Source: Roseibium album
GTDB taxonomy: Bacteria; Pseudomonadota; Alphaproteobacteria; Rhizobiales; Stappiaceae
Length of the DNA stretch: 64,000 nt
Reading direction: 5' to 3'
NCBI RefSeq assembly: GCF_001404515.1
Contig: NZ_CXWE01000016.1
Coordinates: 18,068-82,067 of the forward strand
Shown piece by piece: positions 17,676-26,433 of this stretch. The notes under the pieces are model-generated. The model was given only the letters and a program-made list of their open reading frames with translations, did not search any database and was not told the origin of the DNA. The stretch's first letter is position 1, and the number at the start of each line of letters is the position of its first letter. The position numbers and the translations under genes are program-made.

Positions 17676-18395
17676 TCAACCGTTTCGAGCAGCAGTCGGC
17701 GTCTTGTGCTTCTGCGCTTCTTCGTGTGCGGCGAGATAGGCCGCCTCACCATCAAAAACGAAACGTAATATCCGGTCGGAAGCCGCAACGGCATCGCGTT
17801 GTCGAAATGCCTCAAAGAGCCGGGCATTGCCTTCCACGATGACCGGGTGATTTTCCGGATCGGCAAACGTCATCATGCGAACTGCCTGGACCTGGGTCAT
17901 GTAGCGTTGCAGCGTCTTGCGGAGCGATGAATTCGAGACGGCATTCACCCAGCCGTTTCTGAATATCTCGCATGCCCGAAACAGGTTTTCCTGGTCACCT
18001 TCTTCCATTGCGAAACGGGCATCTTTCAGCGTCGCGTCCAGCAGCAGAATTTCCACCTCCGACAAGCCCTGTGCCGCCAGTGCCGCTGCCCTGGGTTCAA
18101 GCAGGCGTCGAAGGTCGAAAATCTCAAGAATCTCCTGGTGATCGATCCTCGGCAGAATGAACCCCTTGGTCGACGGCTCCAGATATCCTTCATGGGCCAG
18201 ACGCATGAGAGCGTCACGCGCCGGCATCCGCGACACACCGAATTCCGCCGCAACCGCCGTGTCGACCAGCCGGTCCTTCAGACCGATTTCACCCTTTTGA
18301 ATGCGCCCTACCAGAACGTCATGAATCTGAGCGCTGGTATTTTGCCCCACACCGGAAGACAGGGAAGATTTCAGATCAGGCAAATTCTCCCCCAT
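17676..18395 (-). CDS. GntR-family (FCD) transcriptional regulator
   Basis: The protein has about 239 residues from MGENLPDL, with an in-frame ATG at 18413 as alternative. It has an N-terminal winged helix-turn-helix (DTAVAAEFGVSRMPARDALM, then RLAHEGYLEPSTKGFILPRI) and an FCD ligand domain (IFDLRRLLEPRAAALAAQ, and later histidines for metal). It is the first gene of the operon running to livM and is divergent from the kynureninase-like gene. FCD regulators usually repress until an organic acid binds. Two GTATAC-centred sites in the divergent gap are plausible targets. Confidence 0.9.
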   Translation of the reverse strand: MGENLPDLKSSLSSGVGQNTSAQIHDVLVGRIQKGEIGLKDRLVDTAVAAEFGVSRMPARDALMRLAHEGYLEPSTKGFILPRIDHQEILEIFDLRRLLEPRAAALAAQGLSEVEILLLDATLKDARFAMEEGDQENLFRACEIFRNGWVNAVSNSSLRKTLQRYMTQVQAVRMMTFADPENHPVIVEGNARLFEAFRQRDAVAASDRILRFVFDGEAAYLAAHEEAQKHKTPTAARNG

Positions 18396-18411
18396 ACTTC
18401 GCTGCGGTGGC

Positions 18412-18524
18412 AAAATCGTATACTAATCTGGAGTGAAACTTGGCCTGATACTGCTTGTCAGCAATATTTTCGGCGCCATTCCAATCCTTTAAGCTTGAAC
18501 TATTTCGAAAACTGTATACGAATA
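18412..18524. promoter_or_regulatory. Two GTATAC-centred candidate operators for the GntR/FCD regulator
   Basis: In the 186-bp divergent gap, GTATAC occurs at 18418-18423 and again at 18514-18519. Aligned in opposite orientation, the flanks match as GTATACGA-T, so the two sites form an outward-facing pair. Many FCD regulators bind short palindromes with a TGTATACA-like core, which supports an operator role. One site sits close to the gntR start and one upstream of the kynureninase-like gene. Confidence 0.5.
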
Positions 18525-18581
18525 ATCACCTACCGGTCAATACCAGCCGACCCGCAAAAACGCATCGCCCGAGAGACACGC

Positions 18582-19718
18582 ATGACCGACAGGAAAGAGG
18601 GTTATTTCCTCTATCATTCCATAGGACAGTATCCTGGCAAGGAAGCCGACCTCAGCAAGGCGATGGCGGAACTTGCATCTGTGTGGAGTGCCCCGGATGA
18701 TCAGCAGTGGTCCTATATGCTCGGCAAACGGGCCGAGTTCATTGACCTGTGGCGCGCGCTGATCGATGCTCGCGAAAGATCGACGACGACCTGCGAAAAC
18801 GTCACGCAAGGGGTTCATATGCTGCTGACGTCCCTGCCGGCCGACCGATTGCGCGGCCGGACGGTTCTTGTCGCAGCGGATTGTTTTCCCTCCAATCACT
18901 TTCTGCTTTCAAGGCTGCAGGAGCGTTTCGGATTCGATCTCAAGACCGTCCACCCGAGGCAGGGTGCAAGCTGGGTTGCCGATGACGACATGATTGCCGA
19001 ATGGGACAGCGATGTAGCATTGGCGCTTGTCACCTGGGTCAGTTCAACCACCTCGCACAAGACCAACCTGGAAAATCTCGCCACGCACGGCCGTGCGATG
19101 GGCAGCCTGATCGGGGTCGACATCACGCAAGCAGCTGGGTTGCTGCCGTTTTCGGTTGAGGAGCCGGAGATTGATTTTGCGGTTTCGACGAGCCTCAAGT
19201 GGATGTGCGGCACACCCGGTGCCGGCATGCTTTACGTTCACCCCAACCTGATCGCGGAGTGCCGGCCCGAACTGCGCGGCTGGTTCAGCCAGGACAACCC
19301 GTTCAACTGGGATATCGATGCATTCGACTATGCTCCCGATATCCGCCGTTTCGACAACGGAACACCCGCCATTCTGCCCGCGGCAGCAACGGTCCCCGCC
19401 CTCAAATGGCATGCGACGATCGACACGCGCGCCCTTCTGCATCACAACAGATTGCTGTGCGACATTGTTATCGAGGGCACTGACGAGTTGGGGCTGACCC
19501 TGCTGACTCCTCGTAATGAGCAGGAGCGGGGCGGTAGCCTGATGATTGACCTGACATCGGAAGGCATTGCATCAAAAACGCTCGCCACATTGAACGCGGC
19601 CGGATTTTCCGCCGATATCCGCGGCACAATCCTTCGGTTGTCGCCAGGCATCCAGACAACGGAAGAGGCAACGCGAGAACTGGTCAACTTGCTCGGCAAG
19701 TCACTCTCTGGTCGTTGA
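18582..19718 (+). CDS. Kynureninase-like class V PLP enzyme
   Basis: From the ATG at 18582 the protein has 378 residues. It is an aminotransferase class V fold I enzyme. The PLP lysine is expected in STSLKWMCG, the PLP-binding aspartate in GVDITQAAG, and kynureninase-like stretches are present (PELRGWF, DIRRFDNGTPAI). Kynureninases cleave a gamma-oxo amino acid to a carboxylic acid and alanine. Other class V members desulfurate, epimerise or transaminate. It is divergent from the gntR operon and convergent with iorB, with only three bases between the stops. The context suggests C-C cleavage or transamination of the island substrate. The upstream frame to 18138 lies over gntR and is not used. 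Confidence 0.75.
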   Translation: MTDRKEGYFLYHSIGQYPGKEADLSKAMAELASVWSAPDDQQWSYMLGKRAEFIDLWRALIDARERSTTTCENVTQGVHMLLTSLPADRLRGRTVLVAADCFPSNHFLLSRLQERFGFDLKTVHPRQGASWVADDDMIAEWDSDVALALVTWVSSTTSHKTNLENLATHGRAMGSLIGVDITQAAGLLPFSVEEPEIDFAVSTSLKWMCGTPGAGMLYVHPNLIAECRPELRGWFSQDNPFNWDIDAFDYAPDIRRFDNGTPAILPAAATVPALKWHATIDTRALLHHNRLLCDIVIEGTDELGLTLLTPRNEQERGGSLMIDLTSEGIASKTLATLNAAGFSADIRGTILRLSPGIQTTEEATRELVNLLGKSLSGR

Positions 19719-19721
19719 AAT

Positions 19722-21275
19722 TCAGGCTGCGAAACTCTCGACAGTCTTAAGCGCCCCGTCCAGTTCACCACCCTTTTCCTCCTTGAGTGCTGCTTCCCGC
19801 AGCCGCGCGACCCACTGTGGACCGTCGTCCCGGTTTTCAACCATGCGTGCGCCGGACAGGACCTTGTCGAATTTCGACAAGCCGCGTGCATGGGTATCGG
19901 AATATCCCTTGATCAGGCGCCGGCAGCGCAGGATCTCAACGGCCATCCCGTACCGGTCAGGCAGATAACCCGACACCATCTGGAGCCATGCGTTCAGGTG
20001 ATCCTGCTCCATTTTATGTCTCAGGGTCTTCAGCCGCCACTTTCGCAACCCGCCGAGAAAATACAGCATCGCGAAGCCGCGCAGGCTGTCGGTGCGGATG
20101 CGGCGCCCGCGATTGAACCAGCGGTCGATCCTTTTCATCCAGGCCGGATCGTTCTCCAGTTTCCGGCCCGTCTTTTCCGGCAGCAGCCCGACAATCTCTT
20201 CCGCGCGCGGATGAAGATAGTCGGTCAATTGCAGAACATTGCCGTCTCCAAGACGCATCTCGTCTTCGATCCTGTCAATGCGCTGCGCGCGTGTCTTGAG
20301 GTCGGCGACGCGGATCACATCATCATAAGCCATTGCGTTGGCGATATATTTCGCCGCCTCGCTGGACAATTCGAATTTGTTGTCTTCACTATCGGCCTCG
20401 ATCAGGGGCGCCAGGCGGTCAAGGTATTCGGCCCCATAGGTGCAGTCCTGAAAGTCCACGACCTTGGTCAATCCGGCGGTTGCCATTTTACGGACTGGTT
20501 CGGGAAACGCCGCGATACGGGCTTCAAGGCTTGCCCACGCGGCCTGGCCGGCATCGGGTCCTCCGGGAGCAACGAGCTCCTGTTTTGAAACAACCGGTTC
20601 TGCCGGTTGTTCCCTTGCGCCGTTTTGCGCCAGGTCATAGCCCGCAGCAAAGGCGCGCAGGCTCGCTTCAACTCCCTTGCCACCCGCTCGGATTGCGTCC
20701 TCGAAGGCGGCGCGTTCGAATGGCAACGCCCCGGAGCCTGCGAGGGCACCAAAAAGCGAGGCCGATATCACCGAGCCGACCTTGACCGCTGCGGTGTCCA
20801 TGTCGGCGAGTACCAGTTTCTGCGATGCAACTTCGGCCGCGGCTTTGACTTCTTCGGACGAGGCCATGCCGTCTCCCGGCACGGTTTTCTCCGAGACCGC
20901 CAGCATCCGGTGGGTCGAGGCGATCAGCGTGGTCCTGTCAGGGGTTACAAAACCGCGCATGATTGCACGACCCGCTTCCATCATTTCCGCGGCGATAGTG
21001 ATGTCCACGTCACCAGCAGACGGCGCCAGCGAAAAGACAGGGGTTGTTACATCGCCGGGAGCCATCTCGATATAGTAGATGGTCGCACCTGTCCTCTGGG
21101 CAACGCCGGCAACACTGGTCGCCTGACAATGATAGCCCTGGGCACGTGCCAGAGACTCGATCCAGTTTGTCAGAACACCACCGCCCTGGCCGCCGACGGC
21201 CATGACGGCAAGCTTAATGATGCCATCCAGCGCCGGATCGGTGGGCTGCGCATCAAGTGGCAACACCAGCGACAT
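19722..21275 (-). CDS. iorB: Indolepyruvate-type ferredoxin oxidoreductase, beta (gamma-domain) subunit with DUF6537
   Basis: This 517-residue protein joins a catalytic gamma domain of 2-oxoacid:ferredoxin oxidoreductases (MAVGGQGGGVLTNWIES near residues 26-42, residues to about 200) to a C-terminal DUF6537-type region (GAEYLDRLAPLI, YLHPRAEEI, RWFNRGRRIRTDSLRGFAML). It partners with IorA to convert arylpyruvates or other 2-oxoacids to acyl-CoA while reducing ferredoxin. It is longer than archaeal IorB (about 200 residues) because of the extra domain. It overlaps the iorA stop by one base (TGATG type), so it is cotranslated. Confidence 0.85.
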   Translation of the reverse strand: MSLVLPLDAQPTDPALDGIIKLAVMAVGGQGGGVLTNWIESLARAQGYHCQATSVAGVAQRTGATIYYIEMAPGDVTTPVFSLAPSAGDVDITIAAEMMEAGRAIMRGFVTPDRTTLIASTHRMLAVSEKTVPGDGMASSEEVKAAAEVASQKLVLADMDTAAVKVGSVISASLFGALAGSGALPFERAAFEDAIRAGGKGVEASLRAFAAGYDLAQNGAREQPAEPVVSKQELVAPGGPDAGQAAWASLEARIAAFPEPVRKMATAGLTKVVDFQDCTYGAEYLDRLAPLIEADSEDNKFELSSEAAKYIANAMAYDDVIRVADLKTRAQRIDRIEDEMRLGDGNVLQLTDYLHPRAEEIVGLLPEKTGRKLENDPAWMKRIDRWFNRGRRIRTDSLRGFAMLYFLGGLRKWRLKTLRHKMEQDHLNAWLQMVSGYLPDRYGMAVEILRCRRLIKGYSDTHARGLSKFDKVLSGARMVENRDDGPQWVARLREAALKEEKGGELDGALKTVESFAA

Positions 21276-23425
21276 CAGATGCCCTCCCGGGAAAATGTTA
21301 GACGTTTGCTCGTGCGCCGATCTTGCAGCCAGGTGATCACCTTCCTGCGGATCCCGGCGAGCCAGGTTTCAAATCCTCCAGGGTTATGGACCACTTTCGC
21401 CTCGTAGAAGGACGGGCACAGGATCGCGGCATCTGCCACTTCGCCGCAATTGCCACAACCGACGCAGGACTGGTCGATGTGGGCAACGGGGTCGTCCCTG
21501 AGCGGATCGTCCAGTTTCTTGAGCGACAAAGAGGGACACCCGGACAGGCGGATACAGGCGTGATCTCCCGTGCAGACATCCTGATCGACACCGAAACGCG
21601 GCAACTCCACCCTTCGTCCGTCTGCAATCGCCTTGTTGCGCTGTGGCTTTTCCCGTCTCTGGCGGTTGAGCATGCATTCCGAAGACGCAACAATCACCTT
21701 CGGTCCCTTGTAGTCCGTCGTCAGGGCCTCACGAATGGTTTCACGCATCTTGGTGACATCATAGGTTCTGTCGATCTGCCGGATCCACTCCACCCCGGCA
21801 CCCGCCAGCGCCTTGGAGATCGGATTGTTGGTCGACTTTGACTTGTTCAGGGCACGGCTGGACGGGACATCCTGACCGCCGGTTGCCGCTGAATAGTAGT
21901 TGTCGACGATGATTGCGACACTGTCCGACTTGTTGAACACCATGTTGCCGATCGACGAACTGAGGCCATTGTGCCAGAAACCGCCATCGCCCAGGATCGA
22001 GATCGCCCGCCGTTCGCCACCGCCATCGAAGGCGGCATTCGAAGCAGGTCCCAGGCCGTAGCCCATCGTCGAACCTCCAATTTCGAACGGCGGCAGGCAG
22101 GCGAACAGATGACAGCCGATATCTCCGGTGATCTGGCGTGCGCCGAGTTCCTGTTCGGCAAGTTTCAGCGAGGCGAAAATCGGTCGCTCCGGGCAACCGG
22201 TGCAAAAGCCGGGCGGGCGGATCGGCACTGTCTTGCTGAGATCGGGCAATTGCGGCTTGGGAGAATTCGGCGCCAGCACCTTTGCCGGCAACAATTCCGG
22301 CGCGTATTGACGGACAAAGGCTTCAAGACCATCGAACATGATCTGGCCGGTATATTCGCCTGCCTTCGGGAAGATGCCCTTGCCTTCCAGCTTGGTGGAC
22401 GCACCTTCCTTGTAGAGCATCGCGCCGATCTGCTGCTCGATGAATTCCGGCTGACCTTCCTCCACCAGAAGCACGGCTTCCTTGTTCCGACAGAAATCGA
22501 GAACATCGGATTTGACGACCGGATAAGTCACGTTCAAGACGTAGAGCGGGACAGAAGTGTTGCCGCTGATATCGGCGAGGCCCAGCCGTTGCAGAGCGCG
22601 GATGACACTGTTGTACATGCCGCCAAGGCACATGATACCGACCTTGCCCGCGTCCGGTCCGAACCGCTCGTTGAGCCCGTTTTCAAGAATGTATTTCTCC
22701 GCGGCGGGCCAACGGTTGTCGATCTTGTCATGCTCATGCGCATAGGACATGGGCGGTAGAACCACGCGCTTGAAATCCCGCTGCGGATTGGCAAGCGCCG
22801 TCTTGACCGGCAATGGCGGCGGGACATTGTCCGTGGTGTCGAAACTGCCCGTCACGTGACATGAGCGGATCCGTACCATCAGCATGACGGGAGTATTGCT
22901 TGCTTCCGACATGTTGAAACCGTCACCAACCGCCTTGACGATGGACGGCAGGTTCGGACGCGGATCCAACAGCCAGAACTGTGATTTCATGGCGAAGGCG
23001 TATGACCGTTCCTGCATGATGGAGGAACCTTCGCCGTAATCTTCCCCGACAATGACAAGCGCGCCGCCATTGACACCGGAAGAAGACAGGTTCGCCAACG
23101 CGTCCGACGCCACATTCACGCCGACGGATCCCTTGAAGGTCACGGCACCTCGAATGGGATAGTGAACCGAAGCTGCCAGCATGGCCGCTGCGGCGGCTTC
23201 GGAGGCGTTGGCTTCAAAACGAATGCCCAGTTCGCTCATCAGATCTTCTGCGTCAGCCAGGACATCCATCAGATGCGATATGGGCGCACCCTGGTAGCCG
23301 CCAACATAGCCAACGCCGTTTTCCAGAAGCGCCTTGGTGATGGCAAGGATGCCCTCCCCTGTGAAGACGTCTCCCGATCCTTTGCGAAGATGCTCTACCT
23401 CAGCCTTGAACGACCTTTCGGCCAT
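21275..23425 (-). CDS. iorA: Indolepyruvate-type ferredoxin oxidoreductase, alpha subunit (TPP, Fe-S)
   Basis: The 716-residue protein has the pyruvate:ferredoxin oxidoreductase N-terminal domain (GVGYVGGYQGAPISHL). A thiamine-diphosphate domain follows with GDGGFWHNGLSS and VDNYYSAATGGQDVPSS, and FCTGCPERPIF for substrate/CoA handling. A C-terminal ferredoxin-like segment carries cysteines CTGDHACIRLSGC and CVGCGNCGEVADAAILC, which fit two 4Fe-4S clusters. It oxidatively decarboxylates an aryl- or other 2-oxoacid with CoA. Such enzymes are oxygen-sensitive in archaea, although alphaproteobacterial versions occur in aerobes. It lies 47 bp after the MarR gene. Confidence 0.88.
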   Translation of the reverse strand: MAERSFKAEVEHLRKGSGDVFTGEGILAITKALLENGVGYVGGYQGAPISHLMDVLADAEDLMSELGIRFEANASEAAAAAMLAASVHYPIRGAVTFKGSVGVNVASDALANLSSSGVNGGALVIVGEDYGEGSSIMQERSYAFAMKSQFWLLDPRPNLPSIVKAVGDGFNMSEASNTPVMLMVRIRSCHVTGSFDTTDNVPPPLPVKTALANPQRDFKRVVLPPMSYAHEHDKIDNRWPAAEKYILENGLNERFGPDAGKVGIMCLGGMYNSVIRALQRLGLADISGNTSVPLYVLNVTYPVVKSDVLDFCRNKEAVLLVEEGQPEFIEQQIGAMLYKEGASTKLEGKGIFPKAGEYTGQIMFDGLEAFVRQYAPELLPAKVLAPNSPKPQLPDLSKTVPIRPPGFCTGCPERPIFASLKLAEQELGARQITGDIGCHLFACLPPFEIGGSTMGYGLGPASNAAFDGGGERRAISILGDGGFWHNGLSSSIGNMVFNKSDSVAIIVDNYYSAATGGQDVPSSRALNKSKSTNNPISKALAGAGVEWIRQIDRTYDVTKMRETIREALTTDYKGPKVIVASSECMLNRQRREKPQRNKAIADGRRVELPRFGVDQDVCTGDHACIRLSGCPSLSLKKLDDPLRDDPVAHIDQSCVGCGNCGEVADAAILCPSFYEAKVVHNPGGFETWLAGIRRKVITWLQDRRTSKRLTFSREGI

Positions 23426-23472
23426 CGGCTCCTCCCTCAGCGGTCTCTGGATCCCTTTCGAAGAAAGCGGAT

Positions 23473-23967
23473 CTAAATCGGATGCTTGCGCACGTTTTTC
23501 AAAATGGTCTGCAATGTCGCAACAAAGGTTCGCTGATCAGCGTCGCTGATCCCGCGAAACATCTGCTGGTGGGCCGTTGCCAGATGCGGCCAGAGCATGT
23601 CATGCGTGTGCCGTCCCTCTGTCGTCAGGTGTATCCGAACAGCCCTGCTGTCGTCCTTGTCGGTGACCCTTTCCACCAGGCCGTCGCGCTCCAGCGCATC
23701 AAGGGCACGACTGAGCGTCGATGTTTCGACCACGGCGTAAATCGACAGATCCCGGATCAGCAATCCATCAAGCACGGAAAGGACCGCAAGCGCGCGCATC
23801 TTTGGCGTCGTGAGCCCGAGCTTTGCCATTTCATCGCGCAGCGCGGCATTGTAGCGCCCCATGATGCGGTTCATCAGGTAAGGCGGAAAATTCTCAAGTC
23901 CGATCTCACCCAGGCGCGGGACGCGGGCATTCTGCTCCATCAGCTCCAGCCCGTCTTCCTTTTTCAT
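23473..23967 (-). CDS. MarR-family transcriptional regulator
   Basis: This 164-residue winged-helix protein has the MarR core (LGLTTPKMRALAVLSVLDG, SIYAVVETSTLSRALDALER, DGLVERVTDKDDSRAVRIHLT). The DxRxxxLxLT wing is clear. It overlaps the upstream FAD oxidoreductase stop by four bases and precedes iorA, so it sits inside the operon it probably controls. MarR proteins usually repress until an aromatic acid or acyl-CoA binds, which fits an arylpyruvate-type pathway. The ligand is inferred only by family habit. Confidence 0.88.
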   Translation of the reverse strand: MKKEDGLELMEQNARVPRLGEIGLENFPPYLMNRIMGRYNAALRDEMAKLGLTTPKMRALAVLSVLDGLLIRDLSIYAVVETSTLSRALDALERDGLVERVTDKDDSRAVRIHLTTEGRHTHDMLWPHLATAHQQMFRGISDADQRTFVATLQTILKNVRKHPI

Positions 23968-25520
23968 GCACCCATCCTTTTTGCCAGGTTGTAGCCGGAC
24001 CCGCCGCCAAGCCCCGGACCCGGATGCGTCGAGGCACCGATCATGTGAAGGTTTGCAATCGCGGTGGCGCTGTTAACGGATTGGGTGAAGGGGCGCCAGA
24101 CGAAAAACTGGTCAATGCTACAGGCACCGCCATAGGGATCGCCGCCCACAAGGTTCATGTTGAGATCATTCAGGTCGGCAGGTGAATAAGCGCGGTGCGC
24201 GAGCCTGATCCCGTCAAAATTCCGGATGTGCCTTCGCAAAATTCCCTCAAGCCTGTCGGCGAAGGCTTCACGCGAAGCCTCTGTCCATTCCGGGCCCGTC
24301 TCGATCTCGCCTGCGGCATCTCCCTTGATCACGCGCGGTGCATCGGGGATCTGGAGCCACAACACTGCTTTCCCATCCGGCACACGTGACGGATCCAGCC
24401 TGTGCGGCTGGCCGACACAGATTGTCGGCGTTACCGGCAACAGGCCTCTTTCGGCCTCGTTTGAGGATTTCGAGACACTGTCGATCCCGTCTGTCAGGTG
24501 GATCAATGCAACATCTTCAAGTCCGTCAGCAATCCATTCCGGCTCGCCGCTCAACGCGTAGTGCAACTGGAAATTTCCGCGCCCGTACCTGTAACGCTCC
24601 GCATGTGCCGGCGGCGGCGCGTCTTCGAGCAGCCGTTGGTGGAGTTGTGTCGGTGTGACCGAGGCAATGACGGATTTCGCTTCGATACTCTGACCGCCGA
24701 CTGTTTCGACTCCAACTGCCTTGCCGTTCGTGACGGTGATACGCTCGACATCGACACCGGTGCGGATCTCGCCCCCATTTTCCTCGATCAGGCTTCGAAA
24801 CACCTCTGGAACCTTTCCCGCGCCCCCCTTGGCAACGGGAGCCCCGGCGGCTTCCAGGGCAAACGCGATGACCCGTCCCATCTGGCCGGAATAGGTGCTT
24901 TCCGGAGTCAAGCCGGTGTGCAATACCCACGGCGCCCAGAGTGCCTGCACTGTTTCGCTGTCGTAACCGTGTTCCAGCCAGGCTCGTGCAGGCTGAAGGG
25001 CATCACCGAACCAGGTTTTCAACCCGTTCAATCCGAGTTTCCAGGCCTGTCTGGCCATGAGCCGCGCCATCTTGCCTGACCAGAGCGGACTGCCCAGCAG
25101 GGCAAACAGAAAATCCGCGTCCGCCTCAATGCCTCCGACATCTGCTGCATGCTGACTGCCATCTCCCGGCCCAAGGGCATCAAATGCGGCGACATTGGCT
25201 GCACGGTCCATCGTGAGGACGGCCGTCTGGCCGCCTGGGCGCAATACGGCGGTGGGATTGGCAGAGTGACAGAACTCAAGGCCGTGGCGACCGAGGTCCG
25301 CGGCGAGTTCACCGTAAGCCGGAGACGTCAGAAACAGAACGAAGGTGGCCGCCATCACATCATGATGAAAACCGGGTAGCGTGATCTCTTCGGTCCGCAT
25401 GCATCCGCCAATGCGATCCGCTCGCTCGAGCACCAGAACAGGTTCGCCCTTGCGCGACAGCAATGCTGCCGCGACGAGTGCGTTGATCCCGGAACCGATA
25501 ATCACATGCGGTGCGGACAC
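23964..25520 (-). CDS. FAD-dependent oxidoreductase, phytoene-dehydrogenase/PYROXD2-like (copy 1)
   Basis: The 518-residue protein starts with a Rossmann FAD motif (HVIIGSGINALVAAALLSRKG, then VLVLERADRIGGCMRTEE). It ends with the family tail GASTHPGPGLGGGSGYNLA, which contacts the flavin. It belongs to COG1233, whose members desaturate or oxidise C-C or C-N bonds, mostly on unknown substrates. It is encoded between the cyclase and MarR genes in the iorAB operon. A paralogue of similar length lies at 26434 on the other strand. No membrane segment or signal peptide is evident. Confidence 0.82.
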   Translation of the reverse strand: MSAPHVIIGSGINALVAAALLSRKGEPVLVLERADRIGGCMRTEEITLPGFHHDVMAATFVLFLTSPAYGELAADLGRHGLEFCHSANPTAVLRPGGQTAVLTMDRAANVAAFDALGPGDGSQHAADVGGIEADADFLFALLGSPLWSGKMARLMARQAWKLGLNGLKTWFGDALQPARAWLEHGYDSETVQALWAPWVLHTGLTPESTYSGQMGRVIAFALEAAGAPVAKGGAGKVPEVFRSLIEENGGEIRTGVDVERITVTNGKAVGVETVGGQSIEAKSVIASVTPTQLHQRLLEDAPPPAHAERYRYGRGNFQLHYALSGEPEWIADGLEDVALIHLTDGIDSVSKSSNEAERGLLPVTPTICVGQPHRLDPSRVPDGKAVLWLQIPDAPRVIKGDAAGEIETGPEWTEASREAFADRLEGILRRHIRNFDGIRLAHRAYSPADLNDLNMNLVGGDPYGGACSIDQFFVWRPFTQSVNSATAIANLHMIGASTHPGPGLGGGSGYNLAKRMGA

Positions 25521-25530
25521 GAAACCGGCC

Positions 25531-26322
25531 TCAGTTGCGCGGAACCAGGGCCAAAGCGCGGATCGGGCTGCCCGTGCCGCGTTCGATCTTCAATGGCGCT
25601 GCAATGAGGATAGCGCCCTTGGCCGGGAGCTTGCTCAGATTGGTCAGCGACGCAAGACCGAAACAATTGTCCCTGTGAAGAAGATTATGAGCCGGGTAGG
25701 GTGGCTCCATGCCACCGGCCTGGCCGGCATCCGTACCGATACACTGGGTCCCCCAACCGACAATCTTCTTCGACAGCAGATATTCGATTGCGTCCGGGGT
25801 CGGGCCGGGGCTATGCGGACCGGTCTCGTCGGTATTCAGGAACAGGTTCTCATCATGCGCCCGGTTATCCCAGTCGGTGCGCATGACGACCCATTCGCCG
25901 GCACCGATCGCACCATGCTCCGCTTCCCACGCCTTGATGAGGTCAGCAGTCAGAAGGAAATCGGCGTTTTCCGTGCTTTCCTTCGAGCAATCAATCACGT
26001 TTACCGGGGCGACGAGGCGCTGCACACTGAGCGTGTCGGTAAAGCCGTCTTCGTAGTCCTTACCCGTGATCCAGTGATGCGGCGCATCGAAATGCGTGCC
26101 GGAATGCTCACCCAGAACCATCCAGTTCCACGCGAAAAACGGTCCGTCTGAATCATATTCGCTGATCTTGTGGATTTCGACCTTGGGCGTGTTCTTGGCG
26201 AAATCTGGCGGCAGCTGAATGATCGGCGTGCCCGGTCCCAAAACGCCCGTGCAGTCCACCACTTCAACTTCGCCGGACAGAATTTTCGACCCCAGTCCGC
26301 TGAGTGCGCTCTCTGCTGACAT
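25531..26322 (-). CDS. Cyclase family / kynurenine-formamidase-like metal hydrolase
   Basis: From MSAESALS the protein has 263 residues. It has the cyclase-family metal site HSGTHFDAPHHW (pattern HxGTHxDxPxH), then later acidic and histidine positions including a second DWDNRAHDENLF stretch. Relatives include kynurenine formamidase KynB, isatin hydrolase and trihydroxy-isoindolinone-type hydrolases, all of which open amide or lactam rings. It is the first gene of the operon down to iorB. Together with the kynureninase-like gene it recalls kynurenine chemistry, but no tryptophan dioxygenase is present, so another ring-opened aromatic is possible. Confidence 0.8.
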   Translation of the reverse strand: MSAESALSGLGSKILSGEVEVVDCTGVLGPGTPIIQLPPDFAKNTPKVEIHKISEYDSDGPFFAWNWMVLGEHSGTHFDAPHHWITGKDYEDGFTDTLSVQRLVAPVNVIDCSKESTENADFLLTADLIKAWEAEHGAIGAGEWVVMRTDWDNRAHDENLFLNTDETGPHSPGPTPDAIEYLLSKKIVGWGTQCIGTDAGQAGGMEPPYPAHNLLHRDNCFGLASLTNLSKLPAKGAILIAAPLKIERGTGSPIRALALVPRN

Positions 26323-26362
26323 CTCTTGCTCCCTCTGTACCACTTGGCCTGTCGGCTCGTTT

Positions 26363-26378
26363 TAGCAATTCAATGCTA
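26363..26378. promoter_or_regulatory. Candidate MarR operator (TAGCA-N6-TGCTA)
   Basis: The gap of 111 bp between the cyclase and the second FAD oxidoreductase carries TAGCA and TGCTA arms separated by six bases. MarR proteins typically bind 16-20 bp dyads in divergent promoters. This is the clearest dyad in the gap, and MarR is encoded in the leftward operon. Confidence 0.4.
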
Positions 26379-26433
26379 GACAGATTTAGTTGTATTTGCA
26401 ATTATCTATTTCGAGGGGACAAGGATTTGCGCG

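Noticed and set aside
18582..26322. Canonical kynurenine pathway (kynA-kynB-kynU)
   Set aside because: The cyclase and class V enzyme resemble KynB and KynU, but no tryptophan 2,3-dioxygenase is present and the neighbours (IorAB, COG1233 enzymes) do not belong to that pathway.
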